DNA of 64,000 nt, from contig NZ_CP102356.1 in NCBI RefSeq assembly GCF_009696685.2, forward strand, positions 109,501-173,500. The letters are read 5' to 3'. Shown here one piece after another: positions 25,790 to 34,294 of this stretch (position 1 is the stretch's first letter; each line of letters begins with the position of its first letter). A program made the translations under genes and the position numbers. The notes under the pieces are model-generated. The model saw only the letters and a program-made list of their open reading frames with translations, was not told the DNA's origin and did no database searches. This DNA is from Paracoccus sp. SMMA_5_TC. Lineage in GTDB: Bacteria; Pseudomonadota; Alphaproteobacteria; Rhodobacterales; Rhodobacteraceae.

Positions 25790-28093
25790 CTATAGCTGAA
25801 AGCGCATCTGCGGGACGCGGAACAGCGCCAGATCGCGGTCCAGCCCTTGCCAGCCGGTGCTGTCGGGAAAGCCGTCGGCATTGCGCCAGTCGGCCCGCAC
25901 CCGCAGGCCGGAGACGGGCGGGACGAAACGCGGAAAGCTCCAGACGCCCAGATCGCCATCGGTCCGGTCGGCGTCGACCAGGACACTATGGGGATGCAGG
26001 GACACCGCGCCGGGACCAATGGCCTCGGCCGACAGGCGCAGCTGGGCCAGGCCGTGCGCGGCCAGCGGCAGGCCCAGCACCCGAAGGCGCACGGCGCGCA
26101 TCTCGACCAGTTCGCGGCCAAGAACGATGGTGGTGTCGGTGGTCTCGCGCCAGTCGCCCTGCACGAAGCCGCGCCCCAGGATCAGCGCGGTCAGCCGGAA
26201 CTGCAGCCGATCCAGCGCCGGGTCGGCGACGGCGTAATCGCGGTCCACCACCGGCTGATCGGAGCTCAGGGTCACGCGTTCGTCGATGTGCAGCCCGTTG
26301 GCGTCGTCGTCATAGCGGATCTCCAGAAAGGCCAGGCCGACCTCGGCCCAGGGCAGGCTGACGAAGAAGGTCGCGCGCCGGCGGTGCGGCAGCGGGTCGG
26401 GCAGGGTGATGCGCAGGCCGGTTTCATCCTGCCAGTCGCTGATCACCGGCCCGCCTTCGGGCATGGGGCGCTCGAACCGGGTGCGGAACTGGAACCGTTC
26501 GGGCTGGGCGCCATGGCCGCGAAAGATCCAGCGCGCCTCGGGCGTGTCGGCGCGCAACAGCAGCGCGCCGCGCTGGGTTTCGACGCCGTCCTCGACCCGC
26601 CGCAGATCGATCGAGACCTGCGGGAACTGCGCAAAGGGAAAGCCGGGCGTCACCGCCAGCAGCGGTGCGCGCAGCCGATACGGTCCGTCGACGCGCGGAT
26701 CGACGATCAGCTCGCCAGCACGGCCCTGGGTCCAGGGGCCTTCCTCGGTCGGGCGGGGGCCGAAGGCGCTGGCGGGATCGTAATGGCAGCGCAGGCGATA
26801 GTGATAGGGATCGGTCAGCAGCCGCGCCGGCTGGTCCAGCAGGTTGACGGCGTAGAGGTGCTGCTGGTTTGCGTCGTGAAACACCACCGTGCGCGGGTGC
26901 AGCGGCACGGCCGCATCGGGTGCGGACAGCGCGATGTCCAGCTCGACCGCCGCAAGCCCGTCGCTGGCGAACCGGTCCATGATGCCCAGTCGGATTTCGC
27001 GGCGCGGGATGGCGGCGATGTTCACCCCGCCGATCAGCCGGTCGCGCAGCGAGGGCCAGTCGGCGCGTTCGACGCCGGTTTCGTCGATGCGGCGGGCGTT
27101 CAGCTCGGCCCCCAGGGTGGCCTGGAACACCAGGTCGCGTCGCCGCGCCAGCGTGCGCTGCAAGACGGCGTGAACCTGGCGCAGATCCTCGGTCCGGCGG
27201 GATTTCAGCTTGAAGGAGGCGCCGGGCATCAGCGTGTCGAACAGTTCCGCGACACCGCCCAGCAGGCCGTCCACCAGGCCGGCGGCGGGCCCGGCCGGGG
27301 CAGGTGGCACGGGCTGTGGATCGAAGAAGCTGTCGGTGATCCAGTCCAGCAGCGCGCGTTCGGCCGCCGCGGCATCGTCCTGGGCGGTTTCGTCCATGAC
27401 CACGGTATCGACCCGCACCCCGGCCGCGGCCATCGCCAGCCGGGTTTCCCGGGCGATGTCTGCGCGCAGGTAATAGACATTGGCACGAAACCGCGCGTCC
27501 AGTTCGTCTTGCAGACGCGACAGATCGCCATTGACCTGGATGCGATAGCCCGGTTGCAGGCCGGTCAGTGCCATGCGGTAGATCACCAGCGCCGGCAGGG
27601 TCGGGTCGCCAACCGCCGCCTCGATGAAGGCGGCGGCGGTGTGGTTCAGCGCCACCTGAAAGCTGGCGGCATTGCGCCCGGCCATCGCGGGGCGCGCGCT
27701 GCCCAGCACATCGACCTGAAAGGGGCCGGGATTGCTGCCGGGGTCGGCGCCGCTGGCCTGGCCCAGCAGCACCAGCTCGACCTGGCCATCGTCGAACAAC
27801 GGTTGGCTCAGTTGCACGACCCGACCGATCTGATCGGCCAGTTGCTGGCGGATCAGTGCCTGAACGCCGTCAGGCACGGTCAGTTCGGTGGCAAGCGACA
27901 GAAACCCACCGGCAAGCGCCGCCCCCCCGGCATCGTCGCCCAGATAGCGCATCAGCCCAAAGGCCGGGTCGCCATTGGCGGCCAGCGCCAGCGCCGGCGC
28001 TGCGGGCAGGACATGGAACAGGTCGGCGCGGTCGTGGTCGGCCAGAACCGGGTGGCCGGCGATCAGCCTGATCGGAGGGGCAAAGGACAGCAT
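25790..28093 (-). CDS. Giant beta-repeat paralogue 2 (767 aa)
   Basis: The start at 28093 gives the family N-terminus MLSFAPPIRL; the longer open frame upstream runs through paralogue 1 and is a shadow. Signature: LADHDRADLFHVLP (17-30), PAFGLMRYLG (43-52) and GGFLSLATEL (62-71). The middle segment ASFQVALNHTAAAFIEAAV then PALVIYRMALTGLQPGYRIQVNGD follows. The C-terminal half contains repeat strands (LEIRYDDDANGLHIDERV, ALDRLQFRLTALILGRG, RWIFRGHGAQPERFQFRTR). As in paralogue 3, a helical region with a Pro/Gly-rich loop (VPPAPAGPAAGLVDG) interrupts the protein before the repeats. No export signal; function unknown. Confidence 0.8.
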   Translation of the reverse strand: MLSFAPPIRLIAGHPVLADHDRADLFHVLPAAPALALAANGDPAFGLMRYLGDDAGGAALAGGFLSLATELTVPDGVQALIRQQLADQIGRVVQLSQPLFDDGQVELVLLGQASGADPGSNPGPFQVDVLGSARPAMAGRNAASFQVALNHTAAAFIEAAVGDPTLPALVIYRMALTGLQPGYRIQVNGDLSRLQDELDARFRANVYYLRADIARETRLAMAAAGVRVDTVVMDETAQDDAAAAERALLDWITDSFFDPQPVPPAPAGPAAGLVDGLLGGVAELFDTLMPGASFKLKSRRTEDLRQVHAVLQRTLARRRDLVFQATLGAELNARRIDETGVERADWPSLRDRLIGGVNIAAIPRREIRLGIMDRFASDGLAAVELDIALSAPDAAVPLHPRTVVFHDANQQHLYAVNLLDQPARLLTDPYHYRLRCHYDPASAFGPRPTEEGPWTQGRAGELIVDPRVDGPYRLRAPLLAVTPGFPFAQFPQVSIDLRRVEDGVETQRGALLLRADTPEARWIFRGHGAQPERFQFRTRFERPMPEGGPVISDWQDETGLRITLPDPLPHRRRATFFVSLPWAEVGLAFLEIRYDDDANGLHIDERVTLSSDQPVVDRDYAVADPALDRLQFRLTALILGRGFVQGDWRETTDTTIVLGRELVEMRAVRLRVLGLPLAAHGLAQLRLSAEAIGPGAVSLHPHSVLVDADRTDGDLGVWSFPRFVPPVSGLRVRADWRNADGFPDSTGWQGLDRDLALFRVPQMRFQL

Positions 28094-28109
28094 GGCGTCA
28101 TCCCTTGCC

Positions 28110-30347
28110 TCAACCGTTGGGGGGAGGAACAAACAGCCAGTCGTCGGGGTGGGCAAAGCTCGCGGTCTGTTCCTGGCCGGCGATCCGCTCGCCCGAGGCC
28201 ATGAAGTAGTCGACCCGATAGCGGTATTCCAGCCGCTGGGGATCGGCCAGCGCCACCGACCAGACCGAACTGTCGCCGGGATTGCGCAGCAGCACGCCAT
28301 GCGTATCCAGAACGTTGTTGACCGGATCGCTATAGGACAGCGACACCGTTGCCCGCCGCACATCCGTTCCCAGCGCCAGATCGTCGCCCGAGACCGTGAC
28401 CCGGTAAAGCCCGCCCGGGGCATTGCCCACGATCACCGGCACACCGCTGGCCTGCACCACGCGCGGGGCGAAATTGCGCGCCACGCCGCTGCGGAACAGA
28501 TGAGTTTCGCTGACCGCGACCGTGCGCCGCGCCGGATCCTTCAAGGGCGCGAAAAAGGTCTTGATCTTGCCCTGATCCTCGGGGGCAAAGAACAGCGACT
28601 GCTGGGTGCGCAGGTCGTTGTCGGGATCGTTGTATGTCAGCGACACCAGGATGCCGGCCAGCTCGCTCCAATCCGCCGAAGGCACCACATCCAGCATCAA
28701 CCGGTCCTCGAACGGGGTGGGCACGCGCAGGTTGGTGGTGCCGGCCGGGGCCTCGATCCAGGGTGTCGAGACCTTCTGGTTGGGGAACACATGGGTGAAA
28801 CGATAGCGGAAAGGCTTCAGCTCGGGCGAATAGACCGGGCGGCGGATGACGACCTGTGGTGCCTCCTTGGTCAGGCTGCGTTCCTCGACAAAGGGGGTGA
28901 CGCCGCTGCGGCGATCCTCATAGGCCAGTTCGATGTCGATCGAGCGCAACTCGCCCTCGAACCCGGCGGCGGGGGCCGAGAAGGTGACGTTGATTTCGCC
29001 CGGATTGGCCACAGCGATGACCTGGGCCGGAGCCACCGATGTCGCATTCAGCAACCGCTGCTTCAGGATCGGGCCGTTGCGGTAATGCACCTCGGCCGTG
29101 ACCTGGTATTCGTTGCTGCGCCCCTTGGCGGTGACGAACTTGCGCCGGCGGTTGTCGTCCTTGGTAAAGATGAAGCTTTCCGCCTTCTGGATGCGCCGGC
29201 CGGTATCGTCGGGGCTGTCATAGGTCAGGTCCACGACGATGGAATGAACGTAATCGTCGAAGCGCTCGAAATCGAAACTGGTCGAGACATCCACCTCGAG
29301 CCGCTTGAAGAAAGGATGCGCCAGCGTGTCCACGATCAGCAGATAGTCCTTGATATCCGCCGAAATGAACGACGGGTTGATTGTCGCGCTGGGGTTGTAT
29401 TGGCGGATCACCACATCCGATTGCGTCAGCGTCAGGTCGAAGTTCTTCTGGAAGTCCTCGTTGATGAAGGTCAGCCATTCGCTGCGCAGTTCCTCGGGTG
29501 TCAGAATGCCGCCGACATTCATCCACTGTTCGTTGATGAACTTGTCCATCGCGCCCAGGGCAAAATCGCGCAGATCGGCGATCATGTCGTCGTCCAGTTC
29601 CACCTGGGCCGAGCCGGCGCGAATATCCAGCGTCACCAGATTGTTTTCGCGCAGGAATTCGCTGTAGCCGGTGCGCTTTCGCACCTGGGTCGTGGTATCG
29701 CCGCCCCAGAAATCCTCATCCACGATTTCCTGTTCGGTATAGGTCGCCACCACCTCGCGCACGCGGCCGGCGTCGATATGGGCCTCGATCACCACGGCGG
29801 GCAGGCGCACCTCGAATTCCAGGTTGTATTCGACCGCGGCGATGGCGCCGCCCTGGCGCAAAGTGTCGGCAAAGACCTCGGCCCCCATGAGCGGAAAATC
29901 GGCCACGACCGAAACCGTGTTGCTGCCGATCAGCGATGGTCGGCCCAGATCGATGCGTTCGACCAGGCTGTTGTTCGGCCCGCGCGCGATGCGCAGCACC
30001 GCCGTGCCGCCGGTGAAGGGCACGGAACGGATCTTGGGCGTCGGAATCGGCGCGCCCGGCGACGGCGCCTCGGCCCGCAGGATCGCCTGTGCGCGGTCGG
30101 TCGCCTTTTGTCCGACCACATCGGCGGGCGCGGTCAGCACCGTGGTCATCACCAGAAAGCCGCCGCCCTGCTGCTTGCCCTCGATGGGCAGGCCGGCCTG
30201 ATACAGCACGAACTGGAATTGCGGCGACCCGTCGGGATTACGTGCCAGGGCGACGGTGCTGGGCAGGTAATAGAAAACCTCGGGGGCTTCGTCGTCGCGA
30301 AAGAACTGGACGCCCTCGATTTCAAAACCATCCGTCAGGGAAAGCAT
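28110..30347 (-). CDS. Giant beta-repeat paralogue 1 (745 aa)
   Basis: The first of the five giant paralogues after the NTPase module. N-terminal signature: FFRDDEAPEVFYYLP (15-29), FQFVLYQAGLP (44-54) and GGGFLVMTTV (61-70). Middle segment VSVVADFPLMGAEVFADTLRQG then IAAVEYNLEFEVRLP at 145-183. Residues ~200-345 are mixed helical. Four C-terminal repeats are the clearest of the family, with tyrosines Y376 (LTYDSPDDTG), Y476 (LAYEDRRSG), Y572 (LTYNDPDNDL) and Y672 (LSYSDPVNNV), i.e. a period of 96-100 residues, and a second signature DPARRTVAVSETHLFRSG / DPQRLEYRYRVDYFMASG. The pattern suggests tandem Ig-like beta-sandwich modules. A candidate promoter lies in the 129-bp gap upstream, so the paralogue block may be separately transcribed from the NTPase genes. 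Confidence 0.8.
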   Translation of the reverse strand: MLSLTDGFEIEGVQFFRDDEAPEVFYYLPSTVALARNPDGSPQFQFVLYQAGLPIEGKQQGGGFLVMTTVLTAPADVVGQKATDRAQAILRAEAPSPGAPIPTPKIRSVPFTGGTAVLRIARGPNNSLVERIDLGRPSLIGSNTVSVVADFPLMGAEVFADTLRQGGAIAAVEYNLEFEVRLPAVVIEAHIDAGRVREVVATYTEQEIVDEDFWGGDTTTQVRKRTGYSEFLRENNLVTLDIRAGSAQVELDDDMIADLRDFALGAMDKFINEQWMNVGGILTPEELRSEWLTFINEDFQKNFDLTLTQSDVVIRQYNPSATINPSFISADIKDYLLIVDTLAHPFFKRLEVDVSTSFDFERFDDYVHSIVVDLTYDSPDDTGRRIQKAESFIFTKDDNRRRKFVTAKGRSNEYQVTAEVHYRNGPILKQRLLNATSVAPAQVIAVANPGEINVTFSAPAAGFEGELRSIDIELAYEDRRSGVTPFVEERSLTKEAPQVVIRRPVYSPELKPFRYRFTHVFPNQKVSTPWIEAPAGTTNLRVPTPFEDRLMLDVVPSADWSELAGILVSLTYNDPDNDLRTQQSLFFAPEDQGKIKTFFAPLKDPARRTVAVSETHLFRSGVARNFAPRVVQASGVPVIVGNAPGGLYRVTVSGDDLALGTDVRRATVSLSYSDPVNNVLDTHGVLLRNPGDSSVWSVALADPQRLEYRYRVDYFMASGERIAGQEQTASFAHPDDWLFVPPPNG

Positions 30348-30424
30348 GCCAATACTCCGTGCTGGGCTGACCCGCTGGAAGCAGGGGCCGGAACAGACAA
30401 ATCTTTCGTACCTGGGATGGGTCG

Positions 30425-30453
30425 ATCATGCCCCAGTGGCCGCAAAAAGTAAA
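30425..30453 (-). promoter_or_regulatory. Candidate promoter for the paralogue block
   Basis: In the 129-bp gap before paralogue 1, reading the - strand, TTTACT (30453-30448) and CATGAT (30430-30425) are separated by 17 nt. Each box matches four of six consensus positions, so this is weak support. It is the only gap over 100 bp inside the operon. Confidence 0.3.
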
Positions 30454-30476
30454 GCAATGGCTACGCTTGCGCCGGA

Positions 30477-33245
30477 TCAGAACGCCGATTGCACCAGATC
30501 GCCCCAGGCGGTCTGATCGGGTGCCAGCGGGCTTTGCCGCCAGGGGGTCGGGCGGGCGCGCATCGCCCGTGCCGGCAGGCCGCCGCGGCTGTGATCGATT
30601 TCGGCGGCCATCAGATCGCAGACCAGCGCCACCCGTGCAAAGCGGTGCTGGCGGTCCGGGGCGTCGTTGACCAGCGCCAGGCCGTTGGCGAAAGGTTCAT
30701 CGGGCAGCAGCATGTCGCCCAAGAGCGGCCGCGCCCGCCGGTCGCTGACGATCGAGGCGGCGCTGGCGCCGCGCAGCGCCGGGGGCAGGGCGATGCCGGC
30801 ACCGCTGCCGCGCAGGGCGGCAGCCAGAACCTGCGGGTCGCGCATGCCCAGTTCCGCCGCCAGTTCCCGCATCAACCCCGGCGTGGCCGAAAGCTGGGCC
30901 ATGACGCCATCATTGCGCAACAGCCGCTCGGCCTCGGCCACCAGGGTTTCCGGGGCGGGTCCGGGCAGGCCGCGGCGGTGGCGGTGCAGTCGCAACAGCG
31001 CCATCAGGCTGCGCAGCCGCGCCGGCGTGTTTTCCGTCAGTTGCGCCAGGTCCACCGCGCGCCTGGCGGCCTGTCCCGCGCGCAACAATGCCCGGCGGGT
31101 TTCATGGATCAGCGTTTCCACCAGCAGCAATGCCACCTGCGTCAGCCGGTCGCCGGCGGTTTCGGCGCTGGCGATGCCCTGACGCAGGATCTGCAACGCA
31201 GTTTCTGGCTGACCCAGCATGACCAGCGCCTCGGCCTCGGTCAGGAACAGCGGCGATGCCGGCAGCCGTTGCTGGCGCTGGTTCAAGACCGACAGCGCCT
31301 CTTGCGGCAACTTGTCGCGCATCAGGGCGCGGGCGGTCTGTTCGGCCGAGGTTTCCCAGGATTGCTGGTCGGCCAAGTCCTGCCATTCCGGGCGCAGGTC
31401 GATGCGCAAGCGGTTGGCCAGCCATATTTGCGCCCGGGGCGGCAGTTCGTCCAGCGCGCCAGAGAGCAGCGGCGCTGCCGCCTCGTCCCAGCGGGGGTCC
31501 AGCTCCTCGGCCGGGCTGTCCAGCGCCAGCAGGTGATAAAGCTCCTCGGCTCTGGCCAGGGCACCCGGGCGGTCGCGGTAATAGCGCACCGCCGCGCGAT
31601 CGATGTCGGCGGCAAGCTGCGGCTGATCGCGGCGCAGGTCGGTCAGCACCAGCCGGCGCACGTCCTCGCGATAGCGCAGCGCGCCGGTGCCGGGTTCGGG
31701 CTGCACCAGCGCAACCTCATGGCCGAAGCGCGTGAACAGATCCTGCGCTGCATCGCTGTCGGCAATGGTCACGCCGCAGGGTTCGGCCAGAACCGCCAGC
31801 AGGATGTCGGGGGTGATGCGGCGCAGCACCAGCCCCGGATAGGCCAACCGTCGCACCTGTTCGTCATGGATATGCCCCAGCACCCGACCGTAAAGCTGCG
31901 CCTGCACCTTTTCGGTGCGAATCTGCCCAATCAGTTGCGCCATCCGGGCGCTGTCGGCAAAGGCGTCGCGGCCCTCGGTCGCCAGAACCCGGCCTGCCAG
32001 ATAGGTGGCCAGCGGATTGCCGCGCGCAATGGCATAGACCTGATCGGCGACCGCTTGCGGCAGCGGCCCCAGCCCGGCGCTTTTTTCCAGCACGGCGCGG
32101 GCCGCGATGGGGTCCAGTGCCCGCAGCGTCACCTTTTCGGCAGGCAGACCATCTTCCTGCGCGCGTCCGGCGATGATGACGCGCAGCCGCGGGTTGCCGG
32201 ACTTGAGGCTGTCGACCAGTTGCATCAGGCGGCTGACGGCGCTGGGGCCGGTGGTCTGCGCTTCCTCGAAGGTGTCGATGACCAGCAAGACCGGCTGGTT
32301 GCCGGGAATGATGGCCATGGCCGCGCGGGCGATGCGGCTGACCTCGTGCCAGTCAACGGCGCCGCCGGTGACGGATTCCATCGTCTCGGTCGAGCGGCTG
32401 CGCAGCCGCAGCGAGGCGATGTGATCGCGCATCCCGTCCAGTTCGGGGTTCAGTTCCGGGTGCTGGATGCGCAGCTGGCGCCCGGCCTCGAGCAGCAGGG
32501 TGAACGGGTCGTCGATGACCAGTTGCGGATCGTCCAGGTTCAGCAGCAGCACCGTGGGCGGGTTCGGATCGTGCTCGACGGCGTCCAGAATGAATTTCGC
32601 CAGCACGGTCGACTTTCCGACGCCGCCCGGTCCCTGGACCATCAGCACCGCGCCGGGCGGGGCCAGGCGCAGGTGATCGGCAATCTGCGCCAGGACATCG
32701 GCGCGGCCGGCGAAATGGCTGCCCACCAGCTTGCGCAGCGGTGCCAGCAGACGCGCGCGTGCCGCCTGCTGGGCCACCTGCTGCGGATCTGGCAGGTCGG
32801 GCAGGATGCCCTGCAGCCAGGCGAGGGCCTCGGCCAGGGCGGCCAGCTGCCCGGGATCCTGCGACCGCAGCAGCGGCTCGGTGGCCGACGGCCCGGCGAT
32901 CAGCGCGGCCAGTGCCTGCTGCGTCGGGTGGTCAGGCTGCGGGTTCAGTGCCAGCTGGGCCTGCATCGCGGCGGCGTTGCCCAGCCCGGCCAGCGCCTGA
33001 CGGCGTGTATCGTCACGCAGCCGGCGCAACTGACGGGCGGCAAGGCTGGGCTGGGACAGGTCGATCAATTGCGGGATTTCCGGTGACAGCGGCGACAGGA
33101 ACCCACTGCGGGACCGCAGCGTCAGCGGGTCGAAATGCACCAGCACCGCCGCGGCTTCGACCCAGGGCCAGACATCCTGAGGGGTGGCCTCGGCCGTCGG
33201 GGCGGCGGTCAGGCTGATGCGGCCCAGCGATTCGCGCAGGTTCAT
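30477..33245 (-). CDS. STAND-like P-loop NTPase with helical C-terminal repeats
   Basis: A 922-aa signalling-type NTPase. Residues ~1-175 are helical, of unknown type. The NTPase domain has Walker A GPGGVGKST (205-213) and Walker B LLVIDTFEE (320-328), followed by a sensor-like RVIIAGRAQ strand and a winged-helix-like region (to ~560), as in AP-ATPase/NACHT-like STAND proteins. Residues ~560-850 consist of helical hairpins rich in Ala and Leu (LPQEALSVLNQRQQRLPASPLF), suggesting TPR-like repeats for ligand sensing. It overlaps the EAD1-NTPase gene by 4 nt. STAND NTPases act as molecular switches that assemble on sensing a signal; here the outputs could be the EAD1 protease or the paralogues downstream (inference). 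Confidence 0.8.
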   Translation of the reverse strand: MNLRESLGRISLTAAPTAEATPQDVWPWVEAAAVLVHFDPLTLRSRSGFLSPLSPEIPQLIDLSQPSLAARQLRRLRDDTRRQALAGLGNAAAMQAQLALNPQPDHPTQQALAALIAGPSATEPLLRSQDPGQLAALAEALAWLQGILPDLPDPQQVAQQAARARLLAPLRKLVGSHFAGRADVLAQIADHLRLAPPGAVLMVQGPGGVGKSTVLAKFILDAVEHDPNPPTVLLLNLDDPQLVIDDPFTLLLEAGRQLRIQHPELNPELDGMRDHIASLRLRSRSTETMESVTGGAVDWHEVSRIARAAMAIIPGNQPVLLVIDTFEEAQTTGPSAVSRLMQLVDSLKSGNPRLRVIIAGRAQEDGLPAEKVTLRALDPIAARAVLEKSAGLGPLPQAVADQVYAIARGNPLATYLAGRVLATEGRDAFADSARMAQLIGQIRTEKVQAQLYGRVLGHIHDEQVRRLAYPGLVLRRITPDILLAVLAEPCGVTIADSDAAQDLFTRFGHEVALVQPEPGTGALRYREDVRRLVLTDLRRDQPQLAADIDRAAVRYYRDRPGALARAEELYHLLALDSPAEELDPRWDEAAAPLLSGALDELPPRAQIWLANRLRIDLRPEWQDLADQQSWETSAEQTARALMRDKLPQEALSVLNQRQQRLPASPLFLTEAEALVMLGQPETALQILRQGIASAETAGDRLTQVALLLVETLIHETRRALLRAGQAARRAVDLAQLTENTPARLRSLMALLRLHRHRRGLPGPAPETLVAEAERLLRNDGVMAQLSATPGLMRELAAELGMRDPQVLAAALRGSGAGIALPPALRGASAASIVSDRRARPLLGDMLLPDEPFANGLALVNDAPDRQHRFARVALVCDLMAAEIDHSRGGLPARAMRARPTPWRQSPLAPDQTAWGDLVQSAF

Positions 33246-34294
33246 GGCTGCCCCCCCTGGGCCGCCTGGATCGCGGCCAGGGCGACCAGCTGGATCCGCT
33301 GGGTCAGGGCCTGCGCCCGGGCATAGGGTTCGCTGTTGTCATCCCAGCCCTGATAGCACAATGACAGGATGTCATCGGTGCTATGCATGTCTGCCGGCAT
33401 GGCGTATTGCCCGATCAGAGCGTCAAGGTAATCGCGCAGATCCTCGCGGGCAAAGGCGCGCAGGCCCTGTTCCAGGATCCTTCCCGGCGGCGGGCCGGAA
33501 ATCGGTCGGTCCCAGCCCAGCAGGAACAGCCGCATGCGTTCGGGCTGGCCATTGCCGATGCTTTGCGCCAGGCCGTGCATCAGCATGGTCACGCTGTCGT
33601 CGATGCGCTGCGAATCGAAGCCGTCCAGGATCAGCCACCAGTCGCGATCCAGCTTGCGACCCATGGCCGCCAGCCAACGCACCATCCGCATCACCGCCGT
33701 CGAATCCTGCGGCTGGTCGGCCAGGGACGGCGGCGCGCCCAGGTCCATGAACAGGGCCATATCCTCGACCAGGTCGCGGGCGGTGGTCGTCGGCTCGACC
33801 ATGGGGATATGATAGACCTCGGCCCCGATGCTGCGGGCGACATGGCCGATCAGCGTCTGGCTGTAGCTTTTGCCGCTGGCATTGGCACCGGTGACCTGAA
33901 GAACCTTGGGGCCGAAGGATTGGGTCATGGTTTGCAGCACATGGCGCAGCGGGTGCTGATTGACGAAGGGCGCGCCGTCCAGGACCAGTTCCAGATGCGG
34001 CTGCGGCGCGGCGGCGGTGCGCGGCCCCGTCAGCCGGTCGATCAGCGCCAGCAGTGCCGGGTTGATCGGATCGGCCTGGCGTAACCCCTGGCACAGCCGG
34101 TCCATCCAGCCTTCGTCATTGGCCGCCTGCACCAGGCGATGATACTGCACGTCCAGCGTATCGGGGGCGCTGATGCGCGCCAGCGCCCGCTCGATCGGCG
34201 GGGCGGTCAGGATCATGTCCAGCCGGGCCGCCTGCGGGAAGGCGGCGATCAGCGCCCGCAGCAGTTCCTGACATTCGGCGCCGCTCAGCCTCAT
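33242..34294 (-). CDS. EAD1 domain fused to a P-loop NTPase
   Basis: A 350-aa protein. Residues 1-90 form an effector-associated domain of the EAD1 type: helices ending in LVQAANDEGWMDRL and the DPINPALL motif (75-82). A P-loop domain follows, with Walker A GANASGKS (136-143) and Walker B LILDGFD (221-227). EAD1 domains pair by homotypic contact; the same domain is at the N-terminus of the protease gene immediately upstream (4-nt overlap), so the two proteins are expected to bind each other. The small NTPase could couple the large STAND protein to the protease. The domain call relies on known motif texture rather than a profile search. Confidence 0.75.
   Translation of the reverse strand: MRLSGAECQELLRALIAAFPQAARLDMILTAPPIERALARISAPDTLDVQYHRLVQAANDEGWMDRLCQGLRQADPINPALLALIDRLTGPRTAAAPQPHLELVLDGAPFVNQHPLRHVLQTMTQSFGPKVLQVTGANASGKSYSQTLIGHVARSIGAEVYHIPMVEPTTTARDLVEDMALFMDLGAPPSLADQPQDSTAVMRMVRWLAAMGRKLDRDWWLILDGFDSQRIDDSVTMLMHGLAQSIGNGQPERMRLFLLGWDRPISGPPPGRILEQGLRAFAREDLRDYLDALIGQYAMPADMHSTDDILSLCYQGWDDNSEPYARAQALTQRIQLVALAAIQAAQGGQP

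Noticed and set aside
30489..33086. 865-codon + strand open frame opposite the STAND NTPase
   Set aside because: No motif; the - strand frame has Walker A and B and operon overlaps.
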